Below are positions 50,053 to 62,741 of a stretch of DNA of 64,000 bases, one piece after another. The stretch is from positions 3,472,001 through 3,536,000 of the forward strand of contig NC_135252.1 in NCBI RefSeq assembly GCF_964204865.1. Direction: 5' to 3'. Below the pieces are notes generated by a model that saw nothing but the letters and a program-made list of their open reading frames with translations, was not told the DNA's origin and searched no databases. The DNA comes from Styela clava (lineage: Eukaryota > Chordata > Ascidiacea > Stolidobranchia > Styelidae). Position 1 is the stretch's first letter; each line of letters begins with the position of its first letter. A program made the position numbers and the translations under genes.

Positions 50053-52102
50053 TAGGGTTAGTTCGGATACCTATAATTTTCACTATCCGGATAACGGATA
50101 TATCCGGGTATTCCGTATTTCAAATATACGGTTAACCGGATAGTTACTGCTGATTTTAGAGAACCGATTTCGCAGGATTTTCGCGGTGAATTGAACGAAT
50201 ACCACCACACAGTTCTGTTGTAAATACTCAATTATACAATTTAAGCTCAGTAGTCGTACCGATGTACAGCGGAATAATAAAATGAAACATTTTTTGAAAA
50301 TATTGTGTCCTAATTTTTTTTTCCCCAACTGCTAAGTTATTTTCCCTATTCAAATAATATGTAAAGATTTATATTATTTCTACTTTATTGTAAAGTTTTT
50401 TAAAAGTTTCTTTTTGTGTCTAGAGCCTCTTTTCTTTAAATTTTGACTCGTACTAAATTTTAGTGTCGCAGACTCACAATGATCATTTCTGATCATCCGC
50501 ACCTTCCTATCAATTGCAATGAAATTTAATATTGTCATGTATAGTATTTTGTTTTCTATAATATTTGGTGATTTCTTGCACGCCATATTAAACTTTGTTA
50601 ATATATACCACAAGAGCATACATATAAATGAAATCATGAACACAAAAAATCGTGCATTTCGAACATTTTATTTCGGTGAGAGAAGTATCCAAAAAATAGA
50701 ATATAGGGGGAACAAATTCCGTGAAGTGTATAGGAAAATATAAGTCATTTGAACAAAAATTTTAATAACAAAGCAAATTGATGATTATGAAAAAACCGAA
50801 GTGGTCAGAAATTTCTTCTAATTTGAAAACTTCACTTATTTAACATGTCGCTGTAAATATTCTCACGTTTGTACTAATTAGGCAACAACTTTAAATCTAT
50901 TTCCATTCGAATACCTTTTAAACTAAATTAACAGAGCCAAAACAATGCTGCGCCAGTTTTTGAACAACTTTACTTACCACCCTAAATGAGTAAACGAAAA
51001 ACATGACACGATACAGAGTCTGTCACATTAATCTTTTCCGAAATATTATAGACCATTTTGCAAACAAATTTGTTTGTGAAAGTTCCATGAAAACCATAAA
51101 TGTAATAACAGCCTTTCCTCCTCATTTTGAAATTTTCGAAAACGTCACTAATAAAGGCGGTCGAATTTTACAGGCTAATTGTGTTATCATCGCCGATCGT
51201 TTTCTTCCGCATCGCGTTATTGTTTGGGGAATTAACATCGGCATTATGCCAGTTTTAATTTGAAAAGAAGTTACATCCCGTGAAAAGTTACCCTTGTTGT
51301 AAATTCAGTAAATACGATTATTACGAAATTTTGGCCATTCAACAGCGCCTAAAATAGAGTCTTGTTTTATCTATCACTGGCTCATAAATCAAGAGTCGTG
51401 GTATTTTCGTTAGCATTCAATTCCTTATTGTCAGTCAAAAATGTGTGTTTCAGATCTACTCTCTTAAGTCTTAACGATAGATAGATACGACGATAGATAA
51501 CATACTGCGGCCATTTCAGTTCCGGGCGAAACAAAACAATTATCGGCGTTATATACCGACGAAACTGAACCCGACTTTTCTCCCGAAAATGTTGATATAT
51601 AACTATAAGCTAATTAATATCTGCATTCATTGTACTAAATAAATTATACTCATTGGAATTGCAATAATAGCTCAAATTTGATGAATTTTCAAGATAGCAA
51701 AAATAGGAAATTGGATTTGTTCGTGCAGCTTACCATTTATTTTCATATCTAGAGTAGAAATGCTTTTATTTTAAGGTAAGTCGGGCTCTTCTATACCGCA
51801 AATACGCAATAATCACATTTTTCTGCGTGTTTTGTGATGTAATACTATAGTCAAGTTCACTCCAGCATTACACGGATGACTAAAATATGCAGAGTGATGT
51901 GGATATAAGTGAATATTATATGCTCTGAGAGATGTCATTGGCCACTAAACAAAAAATATAAAAATCACTAATGCGCATATGCATTATTTATACTGCTCTA
52001 TTATCCGGTTAACCGTTACAATAATATCCGGTTATCACATAACAAAATACCTCTTGGTTAATCGGTTATCCGGTTAACCGCTATCCGGATAATCCAACCC
52101 TA
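50053..52102. mobile_element. hAT-like element A, copy 2 (A2), uninterrupted
   Basis: A 2.05-kb copy with the same TAGGGTTAG and CAACCCTA ends and subterminal ggttaaccggata motifs as A1, same orientation. It lacks the P-like insertion and so shows its empty site. Small frames (50519-50743, 51003-51263) are shared with A1 but not recognisable as transposase. Confidence 0.85.
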
Positions 52103-52110
52103 GTTCTCAG
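52103..52110. other. Right 8-bp target-site duplication (gttctcag) of the composite segment
   Basis: Exact copy of 14906-14913, directly after the CCCTA end of A2. Confidence 0.7.
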
Positions 52111-52164
52111 CTTGTTCTTTGTAATGTTCCAAACATTGATGGGAATTTTTCACATTTCCAGATA

Positions 52165-52280
52165 TGGTAACCCTAGTGTAAATGTCCATGGGTGCAAATA
52201 TGCAGATGTCCGTGGGTGCAAATGTATACGGGTGCAAATTTCCTGTGTGCAGTTTACGGGTGCAAAATGCAAATGTGCTG
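52165..52280 (+). repeat. Degenerate gtgggtgcaaatgt tandem repeats
   Basis: At least five units of the type atgggtgcaaatgtac occur in a row. They match the right arm of the element at 9725-10545, so this is probably one arm of the same foldback family. From 52281 to 53057 only short frames and a ggtaccggtacc run (about 52680) are seen. Confidence 0.6.
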
Positions 52281-53057
52281 TCACTCTCTCGCACATAATT
52301 ATCCCCGCATACAGGCATAGGATTCCAACCACACCTCAATGATTCCAACCTGCGAACACAGACGCAAGGTAATCACAGGTTCGCGGCAAGCGATGCGCCA
52401 CATCACGGAGTCTTCACAGGGAAACCAGTCCAGGCTTAATTTCGTTTGAACTTATCTTCATGCTTTCCGTGCAATGATTCGCTTGAAAATCTTCCATTTT
52501 TTGCACCCCAGTTGTACATTTCTAGTCTCGTAGTCAAAATAAATTTTTGTTATCTTGTTTAAAAGTTTCAACAACAATTGTTTCTTGATACCGGCAATTC
52601 TGATTCTCGAACACACTCAATTGGCTCGAAGAGCCACGTCCGCATCGAAGGCGGTCGGAATCGGAACCAAAGCGACTACCGTACCGGTACCGTACTGTTT
52701 TTTTTTTGTAACGTGGCCACAACGAACCGCTGTATGTATTTATTTGCTTGTCCACATACAGACATATCGTGTTAGGAATTTATATTTATCAACGTATTTT
52801 CACATGACCATAAATAAATAATATTTCTACGAAAATTACGGTACAATTTTGTGAGTAAAAGATATCCTGATATCAGGAGTTTGCAAAAATACTGCAATAA
52901 TCGTCTGCAGATCTGTGAATGAACCTGATGTATGCATGCGGACCGTGCCCACCGCAACCGTCATATTTATGATATTCAATATCATGAAATTAGTCTTGTA
53001 ACTAGTATTATATATGTTTGTAAGTCTAAATCCTATCCTATCCTAAGTTCAGAAATT

Positions 53058-56000
53058 ATGCAGGAACAAACCCTCAGTTCGTGGAATGTTGTGGCAGCCA
53101 TAGCCCTTGTCTTTGTTTCTGCCTTTTTAATATGGTTTAAGCAGAGCAGGACTGAAGATAAGAAAGATAATTCAGGTATGAATTTATCAAAGGCTGTAAA
53201 GGCCTTTTGGTTGGGCCTACTCAGATTTAAGCCTATTTGAACGTCTGAATGTGTTTCGAGATTCATTCTGTCTTTTATGTTCATATTTATCCCTGAGGCA
53301 GAAAAGCCTATTCCTGATGTCTGCCGAAGCACTTCAGTTATACGATCCTGTTGGGGTAAGACAGTAAGAGCCTTGACCATCCAGGGCTGGTCAACCAACC
53401 ACTTGTGTTATTATTATACATGTATTGTTTTACCAGAAAAAGAATGGGTTCATTGCCCAGAAATGCCCCTTAAACTGTTAAATAAGAAATACTATATAAA
53501 CAATTCTGGAGATATTTTATACATAACCCCCTTGGCTTGCTTAAAACAAAGACTGAAAGACAAAATTGAAGAATCTGTTCACTATTTTACTAAGTTTCTG
53601 TAAATTATTGCATTGTGTATAATTTTATTCTATTTTAAAAAGGGGACTCTGTGCATATTTCTACCTTAGATAAGAGGATGAATAGCTTGATATTTATGTG
53701 CTTTTGGTGTTGCTTGTGGCATATTACTGTACTACTTTGTTATGAATGTATTATCTAGTCCTTGACATATTGCATATTCCTGGTTTAGAAGATGATTCGA
53801 GACAAGATGTGGGAACAAATAAGTCATCAAAACGTTCTCAGAAATCTTCAACTTCTAAGCAGTTGAAAAAAGCGTTTAACTTTACTCATGATCTTCTTCA
53901 CACAAGTCTGAAGGTGACTGTTATGTTTTGACTAGTTCTGAAAGGTGACTGTTCAGATTTATTTAGTCTCAAATTTTAGTAGCATAAATATAATGTCCAA
54001 ATAATAAAAAAAATATCAAATTAAAGAATATAAATAATGAATCACTTAATTTTTAAAAATGAAAGTAATACAAAAAAATATTCTTTTGGGAAATACTATA
54101 GGGTCATGCTGGAAATGTACTTGGAGTTCACTTCAGTATCAATGGAAAATATTTTGCTACTGCTGCTGCTGATAGAACTGTTAGGCTATGGAGTGTCAAA
54201 GATTTCGGTTTGGGCAACAAATGTGTTCATGTCAATGTTGAACTTGATCATGCCAAGTGTATCCAATTTAGCCCGGATTCCAGGTGGGACAAGTATTATA
54301 GCGCTTCATAGTTGAGGATATAGTATCGACGGTCTGGTAGCATTGATGTTCGGCACAGGTTTTTCGGTTTCTTGATAGTCAAAGTGCTCAAAAGTGTACT
54401 GACATTTTTACTTTCAGTAATATGGGTAACCAATGTTGTAAACTGTAATGTAATAGATCCGAATTCTCTGTCAAGCTCTGTGCATTGAAAAAAACTTGTA
54501 GGAATAAGTTCATCAAAGCTTGTGTAAATTTTGTAACAATATTTGTAAAATAATTCGTTTTATATGTGTTATTCTTGGACATTTTTCTATGGCCTGAGAA
54601 GTGTGTTCAGCCCTATTCAAAGCTGTCACTTGGACTGAATATTGCAAGGCTAACGTTTTGTGTGCTGGATGTGTTTGCTTGCATTTTGAATATTTTCAAA
54701 TTAAGTTGAACGTACTATAATTTCAGGGCATTTGTTGTTGGCTTGGCCAGAGGCAACAATGTCAGAATATTCAGACTTGGTAAGAAGGACGACAGGACAA
54801 CAATGTGCAATCCTTTGGAAAATGATTTCAAGGATGATTTCAAGTAATCTTAAAGTTCACAAAATTTTCATTTTGTCTTCCGTTGATTGTTTATCAATGT
54901 GTAAATGGCACTATAGATGAAAAAGATATATTAAATTACTCGGCGCTCCAGAAGGGTGTGTACCAATATGGAGGTAACTAGTTTTGTTCGCCTACTTTAC
55001 ATTAAGTTGTATAAAGGGACTTAAACCTATGGGCAGGGGGTTCATTCACTTGGCTAACACAGACAGTCCCCGAACTCATAATAGAACTAAAATAAGGAAA
55101 TTACTACGGAAGTAGCCCACCAATCACTCACTATGCTACTGAATGCAAACAGTATGGAAAAGTCAACTAATACAGAAAGATGATGTAAATTGCAGAATTT
55201 GAGGGGATTTGGTGCCGTGTCAGCATTTGGCACTCAGAAATATTATTGTTTTAAAGAAATCATTTATTCTTCAGACAGGAATTGCTCAATATTGGTGTTG
55301 GTGCCACATCCAGTGGTGGAAGTTTTGTTATGACTGCATACAAAGACACAACAATCATTGTTCGTGATATTAAAGGAGAAGTTTTAAACACAATCAACAC
55401 CAACTTGGGAACCAATAATTATGCATGTGTGTCTCCATGTGGCAGGTATATTTTGATTCTCCATATTATATAGAAAACCAAAATAGTATTTAATGCATTT
55501 TTAAACATTTACAATTTGATTACCATTTACCACCTAAATTAATGGAAAACCCAAGTAAGGCTATGAATAAATAATCAACACCGCCTCCTAACTTGATGCT
55601 ATGTGTACTGTCCTCTCTAATTGTTACCAGATAATATTTTTTATTGTATAAATTAACTACTAGGTATGTTGGTGCTTGTGGATGGACTCCAGATGTCAAA
55701 GTGTGGGAGGTCAGGTTTACTAAGACTGGGACATATAAGGATGTTGTTCGGGCATTCGAGTTGAAGGGACACAAATCATCAGTATGGTCCTTTGCTTTCA
55801 ACAATGATTCAACAAGGTATATCGTTATTATTATATGACTTATCGATGTAAATATAAGTTCACATTAGAGCTGCTAAGGCACTTGTCATTCTAGAAAAAT
55901 TCTTTTATTTTCGTAGACTTCAAGTTGAATCTGCAATCCATATCTAATTAGGACTGGTAGAGACCCATAGTGCTGATTTATACGAATACAAAATACATTT

Positions 56001-57128
56001 TTAAAATAAAAGCTCATGGATTTACCCTTTTTTCTCATATTTTTAGGATGATCACTGTTTCCAAAAAAGGAATGTGGAGGTTCTATGACACTGATATAGA
56101 ATATGAAAAAGGACAAGAGCCATGTTTGTTAAAGGAAGGCTTGTTCAATGTTGGCGACATTTCACCAGCCGATAATTTCTGTTTTACTTCTCTCTCATAT
56201 GATGGTAATGTTGCTGCAATTGCATCATTAAATAGTTTTTGCGTTTTGTCAACTAGAACAGGTGAGTTATACATGTTTTCAAATTTTCCAAGTATGAATC
56301 TCTGGTATATATTTAATCAGTTTAATATTTTAGCAAGTCTGCCTTGATGTAGTCAAAATTTTTTATCCAATATAATTTGGCACTCATTTCATCATGTGAA
56401 ATGGAAGCCTTATCATTTTAGTATGGGTTTCGCACTGTAGTCATTCCTTATCTGTGAAGTATCTAATCTCAACATCTTGAGTATACCATGTCAATATGTG
56501 CGTTATTTTAAACTAGGTGATATTGATCAGCAGTTTAAGGAAGTTCATTCTGAGTTGATAACCGCACTGGCATTCGATATTGGAGGAAAGTTTGTTATTT
56601 CTGCTGGGGACAGGTACATAATTTTCTTCCTATACATGTTCAATACTAACCAGCTGAGAGATGTAAAAAAGTAGTGAAAAAACTGGGGGTTTTATTTTTA
56701 CAGCATGTTTTACAATTACTCCTTATGTCACTGGAGCTGAGCAGTCACCTGGAAAGGCTGTTACTGCTTTTCAGAAGGACTAGGAATAGATTAACCAATT
56801 CAGTGAGATGGTGGGCATGTAGATGGACTAAAAATATTTCAATTTTTCACCCAGGATGGCAACATAGGTCCAATGCTTTACCCATCACATTGCATTTTTG
56901 TTTTCCACACATAAAATGTACATTCTGTTTTTATTTATTTGTGCCAGACATGTCCGGGTATTCCATAACATCCTCGGATATAAAGAAAGTATTGAAGTGC
57001 TGAGAGAAACTCTTCGAAAACACCCGCCAAGTTCTGCAACTCGAGAGAGATTGGAGACTCAAATCAAACTTAAGCAATCTGAACTAGATAAAATTTTATT
57101 GACGACACAAGAAAAATCTGATTCTTAA
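53058..57128 (+). CDS. TBL2: Transducin beta-like protein 2 (WD-repeat, ER-anchored)
   Basis: Nine exons: 53058-53175, 53789-53913, 54102-54283, 54727-54843, 55275-55445, 55664-55816, 56047-56261, 56517-56613 and 56948-57128. All are GT-AG with matching phases, giving 1359 nt and 452 aa, close to vertebrate TBL2. The N-terminus is a membrane anchor (VVAAIALVFVSAFLIWF) followed by a Lys/Ser-rich linker. WD repeats follow: GHAGNVLGVHFSINGKYFAT, RTVRLW, INTNLGTNNYACVSPCGR, GWTPDVKVWEVRF and RAFELKGHKSSVWSFAFNND. The helical C-terminus (LRETLRK...RERLETQIKLKQ) matches TBL2. In vertebrates TBL2 sits in the ER membrane and associates with PERK in stress signalling. No lesion seen. Confidence 0.96.
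53437..53603 (+). other. Possible alternative last exon of TBL2
   Basis: After a tgtattgttttaccag acceptor a frame compatible with exon 1 (phase 1, restoring a Glu codon as the regular exon 2 does) stays open for 55 codons (KEWVHCPEMPLKLLNKKYY...) to a TAA. Splicing exon 1 to it would give a ~95-residue anchor-only protein. The segment has no known domain. It may be chance. Confidence 0.25.
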
Positions 57129-57886
57129 TGATGTGCAAGTGGATGAAGGGCGCAACCCAGGCATATAATTTTTGTTCTGATTGTTATATGAGGAAGATCA
57201 TAAAATTTGATTCAGTTTTTGGTGTTGCTAGAAAGATGTATTGTCAGATTTTATGTAACTAGGTAGTTGTATTACATTAGTTCATTTCTCTTTGATTTAA
57301 TACCGAAACACCACAAGCAAGGTCAATATTGACTATACTCCTGACTTTGGGTTAGTTTTATTATCAATGTGAACATTAAGCTGAACTTCTTTTGACACCG
57401 ATGTGCGTCTGCCCTGAATTTATAGCTCTTAAACATTTTATTGGGCATTAGTCTGATATGGAAACTTAAAAGTTGAATACTCTGTAACTCCAATAGTATG
57501 ATCAATCAATTCCTAATTACCTTATTCCTCATTAGGTTGTTTTGGTGCATTATGAACAATTGCTAGTTGCTTTCTAGAGTTAGTCTATGTGATGTTGTAT
57601 TTATGTCAATCCAGTTGAAACAAAATACCTTATTAACTTTGCAAATGTTGAAGATGAAAAAGTGCAATGAAGCAACACGTGTTATTTTCAAGTATTGGTA
57701 CCGGTACCGGTACCGTCTTTAAATCATTAACTTTTGCCTTTAGCTCAAAAGGTTATTGGGTAGCTTTTTGGTCATTGCTAGATGTCACTAGAGTGTTACA
57801 ACTGGTCGCTAGTAATGTTACAACTGAACGGTAGAAGAGTTATCTTTGCACAATTTCTTGACCGAAGGGTAGAGGCGGTGCAGTTT
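57129..57886. other. 3' flank of TBL2, no gene
   Basis: 3' UTR and intergenic sequence, including a taccggtaccggtacc run near 57699. No other gene recognised. Confidence 0.45.
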
Positions 57887-57896
57887 AGTAACTACG

Positions 57897-58098
57897 GTTC
57901 CATTACATTTGAACCCACGTACATTTGAACCCATGACAATTGCACCTGTATGCTATTGCACCTATGGAATTTTTTTTGTTTCACGGATAGTTAAACCCAT
58001 ACTAACCCTAACCCATGGGTTTTAGCACCCGCATATAGATTGAACCCGTGGATATACGCATGGGTTCAAATGTACATGGGTTCAAATGTACGGTCACC
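57897..58098. mobile_element. Foldback-type MITE, 202 bp, with 10-bp target duplication
   Basis: Left arm: tacatttgaaccc repeated with variants. Right arm: the reverse complement gggttcaaatgtac, repeated. The arms thus consist of short tandem units. agtaactacg lies on both sides (57887-57896 and 58099-58108) without mismatch. Target duplications of 9-10 bp fit foldback or Mutator-like mobilisation. Non-coding. Confidence 0.8.
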
Positions 58099-58799
58099 AG
58101 TAACTACGACTTGGTAGGTAGAGCTTAGCCTTAGACAGTAAGTGTATGGTCTTCGCAGCTAGTTCAAACGAAATCTACCGTAGTTTGTTTGCTCCGGTCT
58201 CATCGCACACCAAACATTTACCGCGACTACGCCACTCGTTAAAAAAGCTGACCGTCCGTCGGATAATGTTTTTCTGTGGTTCAGAATACGATGCGATTCT
58301 ATATAAATTTAATTGGGTCAATAGTTCCAACGATTTTTGCCAATATAAGATCACTGCTACTGTAAAGTATGCCAAGGCAATCTGCTAACTTGAAAATGCG
58401 TTGTAAACTGACCGATTATATTAAGTTTTGATTCGTATTCAAGAGCTGCCATAGAATAAAAAATTGATTGAATACATTTACATTAGTTATTGGGAAGGTA
58501 AACTCTGTGACTGTGGTCCAGCTTCCAACTTGGCATGATACATGGCATTGGCGCACAAAATTTCGCCGATTTAGAGTTTCTAACATAGCGTGTTTCATCT
58601 TTCCAGGGCTCCCTTAAAATGTATGGTGTTTTTTTGTTTTACCTTCAGCTTTTACTAGCACTGTTTTCACCCTGGAGTTAGAGTAGCGCAGTTTCTCCTT
58701 TAACTTTTCAGATAATCGCGTCGGTATGGAAATCCGCGTGTGAAGTAAGGGAAGTGAACAAGCGATGACTTAGTATTTTTAGCATGGTATGCAAGATAT

Positions 58800-59830
58800 C
58801 CGTATCGGCAAACGTAGGGTATATATATATGGATCCCACTTCATTGTCCAAACTTGTATATAACTTAGCTTATCTTCTTCTCAATTTTGTCATGTAAATT
58901 GTAAGGCAACATTTCAACATAGTGCGCCAACCCATCTTTTCTACAAACCGTTAGTGTACAACCAAAATCAATCTTTGCGCACTTGTTTCGTATGCCATAC
59001 TATTTCGACCATTTGTCGAATGTACATCTTCATACATCAGCAGCCTTTACTTACTTGTGATCGCATGATTTTATTTGGATTCACAAACTGCGCAACTAAA
59101 TTTCCTTTTTGGATCGTTCTGTGTACAATCGTTGGCCCAATGGTAAATCGAGCGCCAGACATCACAACAACCCACTGAACCATCTTTTGTAAATGAATTC
59201 ATTTTTCAGGAGACAATGTTTTCATGTAGCGAAATATTTCTTTTTCGGTACTTGGAGTATTTCATTTTCACTTAAACATGAAACTTGTCCAAAAAATTCT
59301 TTCATGATAGGATTACCTACCGCAGTTTCTGGTTGCTGTCCAAACTAATCTTTTATTATGTCGACTCATTTAGCACCGTCGAAAAGTTTATATGCCGAGA
59401 TATAATCTGTCAAAGGCATCTCAATTTTTTTTCGACTTTGTATACAACCTCTTAAATCACGAAAAATAATCTCGGTCATTCTCGCTACGTTCTCTTTTGT
59501 TTGAAATGTATGGCACGCATCATATGCATGATCAACTTTGTATTCTCAAAAATGTCGCCCAATTTCTCCAGCAGAGTCGACTTCTTGTTATTTTTTTGTT
59601 TTCTGTTGTGCATCAATCTCCATATCACTTTCGTCTTTCCAACCAATCATATAAAAAAATAGCGATTGCCGTTTATGATTCGGGAGATGCCTTACCGGTG
59701 TCCACAAGGACACTTCATTTTTCCAATGTAAGGATTGCTATGTTTGAAACTAGGAGCATTTTTGTGTCTTTTTTCATAACTTGTTTTCCTCTTCTACAAT
59801 TCGCCACAAAAAGTTAGAATTAGGTATTGA
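58800..59830 (-). pseudogene. Retroelement gag-protease remnant
   Basis: Read on the minus strand with frame changes and stops. A capsid-like stretch (HAYDACHTFQ, LTDYISAYKLFDGAK) lies about 59370-59540. A zinc-knuckle remnant (complement 59125-59166) has the C-x2-[W]-x4-H-x4-C pattern, with Trp (codon at 59155-59157) where the second Cys is expected. An aspartic-protease-like GCTLTVC segment lies near 58940-58976. No reverse transcriptase, integrase or LTR was recognised nearby. I judge it an old, non-functional retrotransposon fragment from motif order; the exact family is not certain. Confidence 0.5.
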
Positions 59831-60080
59831 TTTTGATCGTATGTGCTCATCCGTGGACGAAAAGGTTGAAAGAATTGACAACGAGAACGAAATGTTATTA
59901 GTTGCGAGAATTTGTGGCACCAACTGCATAGTCTACACTCTACATTACTGGCATCGGAGAGTTTTAACCATTTACGTAACTTATGATATCATAATTATCA
60001 CAAACGTTGAAAATATAACTCGTGATCTCTAGGAATGAATGGACATTTTACGTGATCGACTTGTACCAATCTACGATACT

Positions 60081-62522
60081 AGCAGTTTACGTAAAAAACA
60101 GTGAACGAACATCCAATTTTGAATGCGTATACGGCTGCTCGGAAACATAACCACTTGTTTTCCTGTTTATTCTTGTCTTGACCCATGTTGCTATCCAACC
60201 GAGAAGGAGGAGTATCTTTAGGAGGAATATCTGCGGTAAAGTTCGACAACCGGTCCAAGATTTTTCTCATTCGTCACTGTAAATAAACTCATGTGGCTAG
60301 TTCAAATGGATTATTGTTTATGCCTTAGCATCCGCACAATACTTTGCTGAATAATCGCACAATTTTATTTGATAATTTTTCATCAAATAAAAAGAATCGT
60401 TTGATCAAGTTTTGCATAGGGCGACGATAATTATGCTGGGCAACACAATTTTTGTTCCTGGCTTCTATCTATTGTTATTTTCTAATTGGTTACACCTAGA
60501 AACTGAATAAAGATGAAATTATTTTTTTTGTTTAAATGCGTTTAATTTCCCTAAAACCGTGGGAAAATGTGACATAAAATAGCTTATTATAAAATTTCCA
60601 TGACCAGATAGTCTGGTCTGGTGCTAATTCTTCAATGTTTTCAAAATTCTAGAGATGTATATATTCCTTAAAATAAAGACACATGTTGCATATTTTTGGC
60701 AACAAAAAAGTCCTAAAATTAATCAGAGTAAATAATTTTCTACATTTTATATGGTCGAAGTCAACATCACGAATTAAAACCCGTCGCTCGCTCGTTTTAC
60801 TGCAATTCTTGACGAACATTCAAAATCCAACTAAACCATCCAACCATCTCGTATCATCGTCAATCAAGAGCTTATTTCGATATTTTGTTCAAGTGGATAC
60901 CCCGCGGAAAATACACCACACCGCACATACTCCTCTATGGGAATTTCTCTGATTTTAGCTGCAATTTCAGCCTCGAGTTACTGATTGTTTGAGGATTGTT
61001 CTGATATAAGTGTGGAGGGTTCAATTCCGATGAATGAATGATATGCCCACTCGACGTCACTGCTGACTGTTGCCCAGCCTTTCCTGCTATCACTCTCTCG
61101 ACCAGTCAATGGTGTGATTTGATGTGTGGGGGGTCGCCTCGTCATGCTGTAGCCTGTCACTGGTCATCTTTTTTCAATCCCCCTTTATCGTCCAAGTGAT
61201 ATCCCGAACTTCCTCGGCACCATCGCGTGACGTTCCGTATTCACCATTTGAGCTCTTTATCGTCTTCAAACCAATAATTAACCGATTATGCCACGGTTGG
61301 AAATCATTACCCATGCCGTGCATCATTTTTTTTTTGCATTTTCGTAGAAGTAATAAAGAAATTTATGCGTTCCGTTTTTGTTTTATGTCACCCTGTACCC
61401 ACCACTTGAATTGATGATACTTGAAGCAGTCAGATAGATACGTGATACCCTCATCCGCTCGCGCTTAATAAAAAGCAATTCGGATTGCATTGTTAGCATA
61501 TAATACAAAATAAAAAGTTGTCAATCAAATGTGCGGCTAAAATTATATAAAATCACCGAGTCAATGGGTTTCTTTATGTAAAATTTCGACGGTCATTTGG
61601 CTTCAGATAGTTAGATAACTACGACGGTTGGGCATTTTCAACCCTTCTGTTGTTATTCTTCATTAGTGTACTCAGCAAAGTAACTGTTCTGTTGTTCGTA
61701 TGTGTTTCCCACTAGAATTAATACACAATTGACTTTATTTAATAAGTAAAATCGCTTCGGACAAAATCAGTACCAACGAAGCATGATTCTTGTCTAAAAT
61801 GTGACGCAAAATCAGTTTCACATACGGAAGTTATCGTCTTCTCCGCTCTCCCGAAATCGAAGCTTTCAAGCTTGTAATAAAGAAAGATCACTAAAAACGT
61901 GTAAAATGAATGGCAGACGCCCTGTCTACCATTTTTATAGATTTTTCTTCTATGTGCGGGCAAATTTTTATACGGATTCTATAAAACGTCCGAAAATAAT
62001 TTACGCTTTCATCTTTTGTAAAACAAAATGTAAAGAGAAAATAGACAGCAGGTCATTCATGATAATCGGAAAATTATACGAATCAAGTATAAATAAGCAA
62101 GCATAAACTTAATGTAATCGTGTCGCAGCCACAGAATCGCTGTTGTTGTACGCTATGAAAGTGAAACATAAATAAATAGTTTTAAATTTCAAACCGGTCA
62201 ATGGAGGTAAATTGACTGGAAATCACGCTCTATAGATCGAATTCAATCTTGCTAAATTGCAATTTAAAAGTGGAATCAAAGTTTTGCGATAGGCATTACA
62301 CATTTTATTTTGGGAATCAACTCAATTATCATTTTCATTAGAGCTTTTAACATCAATTGGATATACATGAAGTTATCATTATTGGAAAGCACAAATTCGT
62401 TGATATTTATTAGTTTCGAAGGCTTTTAAATCATAGATTATAAACATCCTGCATGTAGCGTTCGGTGTTAGCATTTGATACAAATGCATATAAATAGCGC
62501 GATGCTGTATTATTCCTGAGAG
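60081..62522. other. Intergenic, no recognised gene
   Basis: Short frames on both strands (for example 60683-60952, 61124-61414, 61801-62106) lack recognisable domains. Part of 60081-60270 on the minus strand may be the leading end of the retroelement remnant. Confidence 0.4.
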
Positions 62523-62741
62523 TTGGGTTGGATTCTTCAACATCTCAATACAAATGTTGGATTGATAGCCATATCGGACACACCGTCTCGAGTGTCGTCG
62601 AGCGATAACCAGTTTGGTTTATCGTTGTCACAACATATTCAAAACATTCCATCGTTTATGATGTTTTCGTCAGACGACAAACTAGGGAACGGATTGCTGA
62701 GAATTATTGACGATACGTTAGCCTTTGCTGCTGTTGATTAG
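62523..62741 (+). other. Unassigned open frame, possible terminal exon
   Basis: The frame includes a Ser/Asp-rich stretch (SDTPSRVSSSDNQFGLSLSQ) and ends at TAG. Composition is less AT-driven than the surrounding frames. AATAAA occurs near 62967. No family or upstream exon identified; the coding call is weak. Confidence 0.25.
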
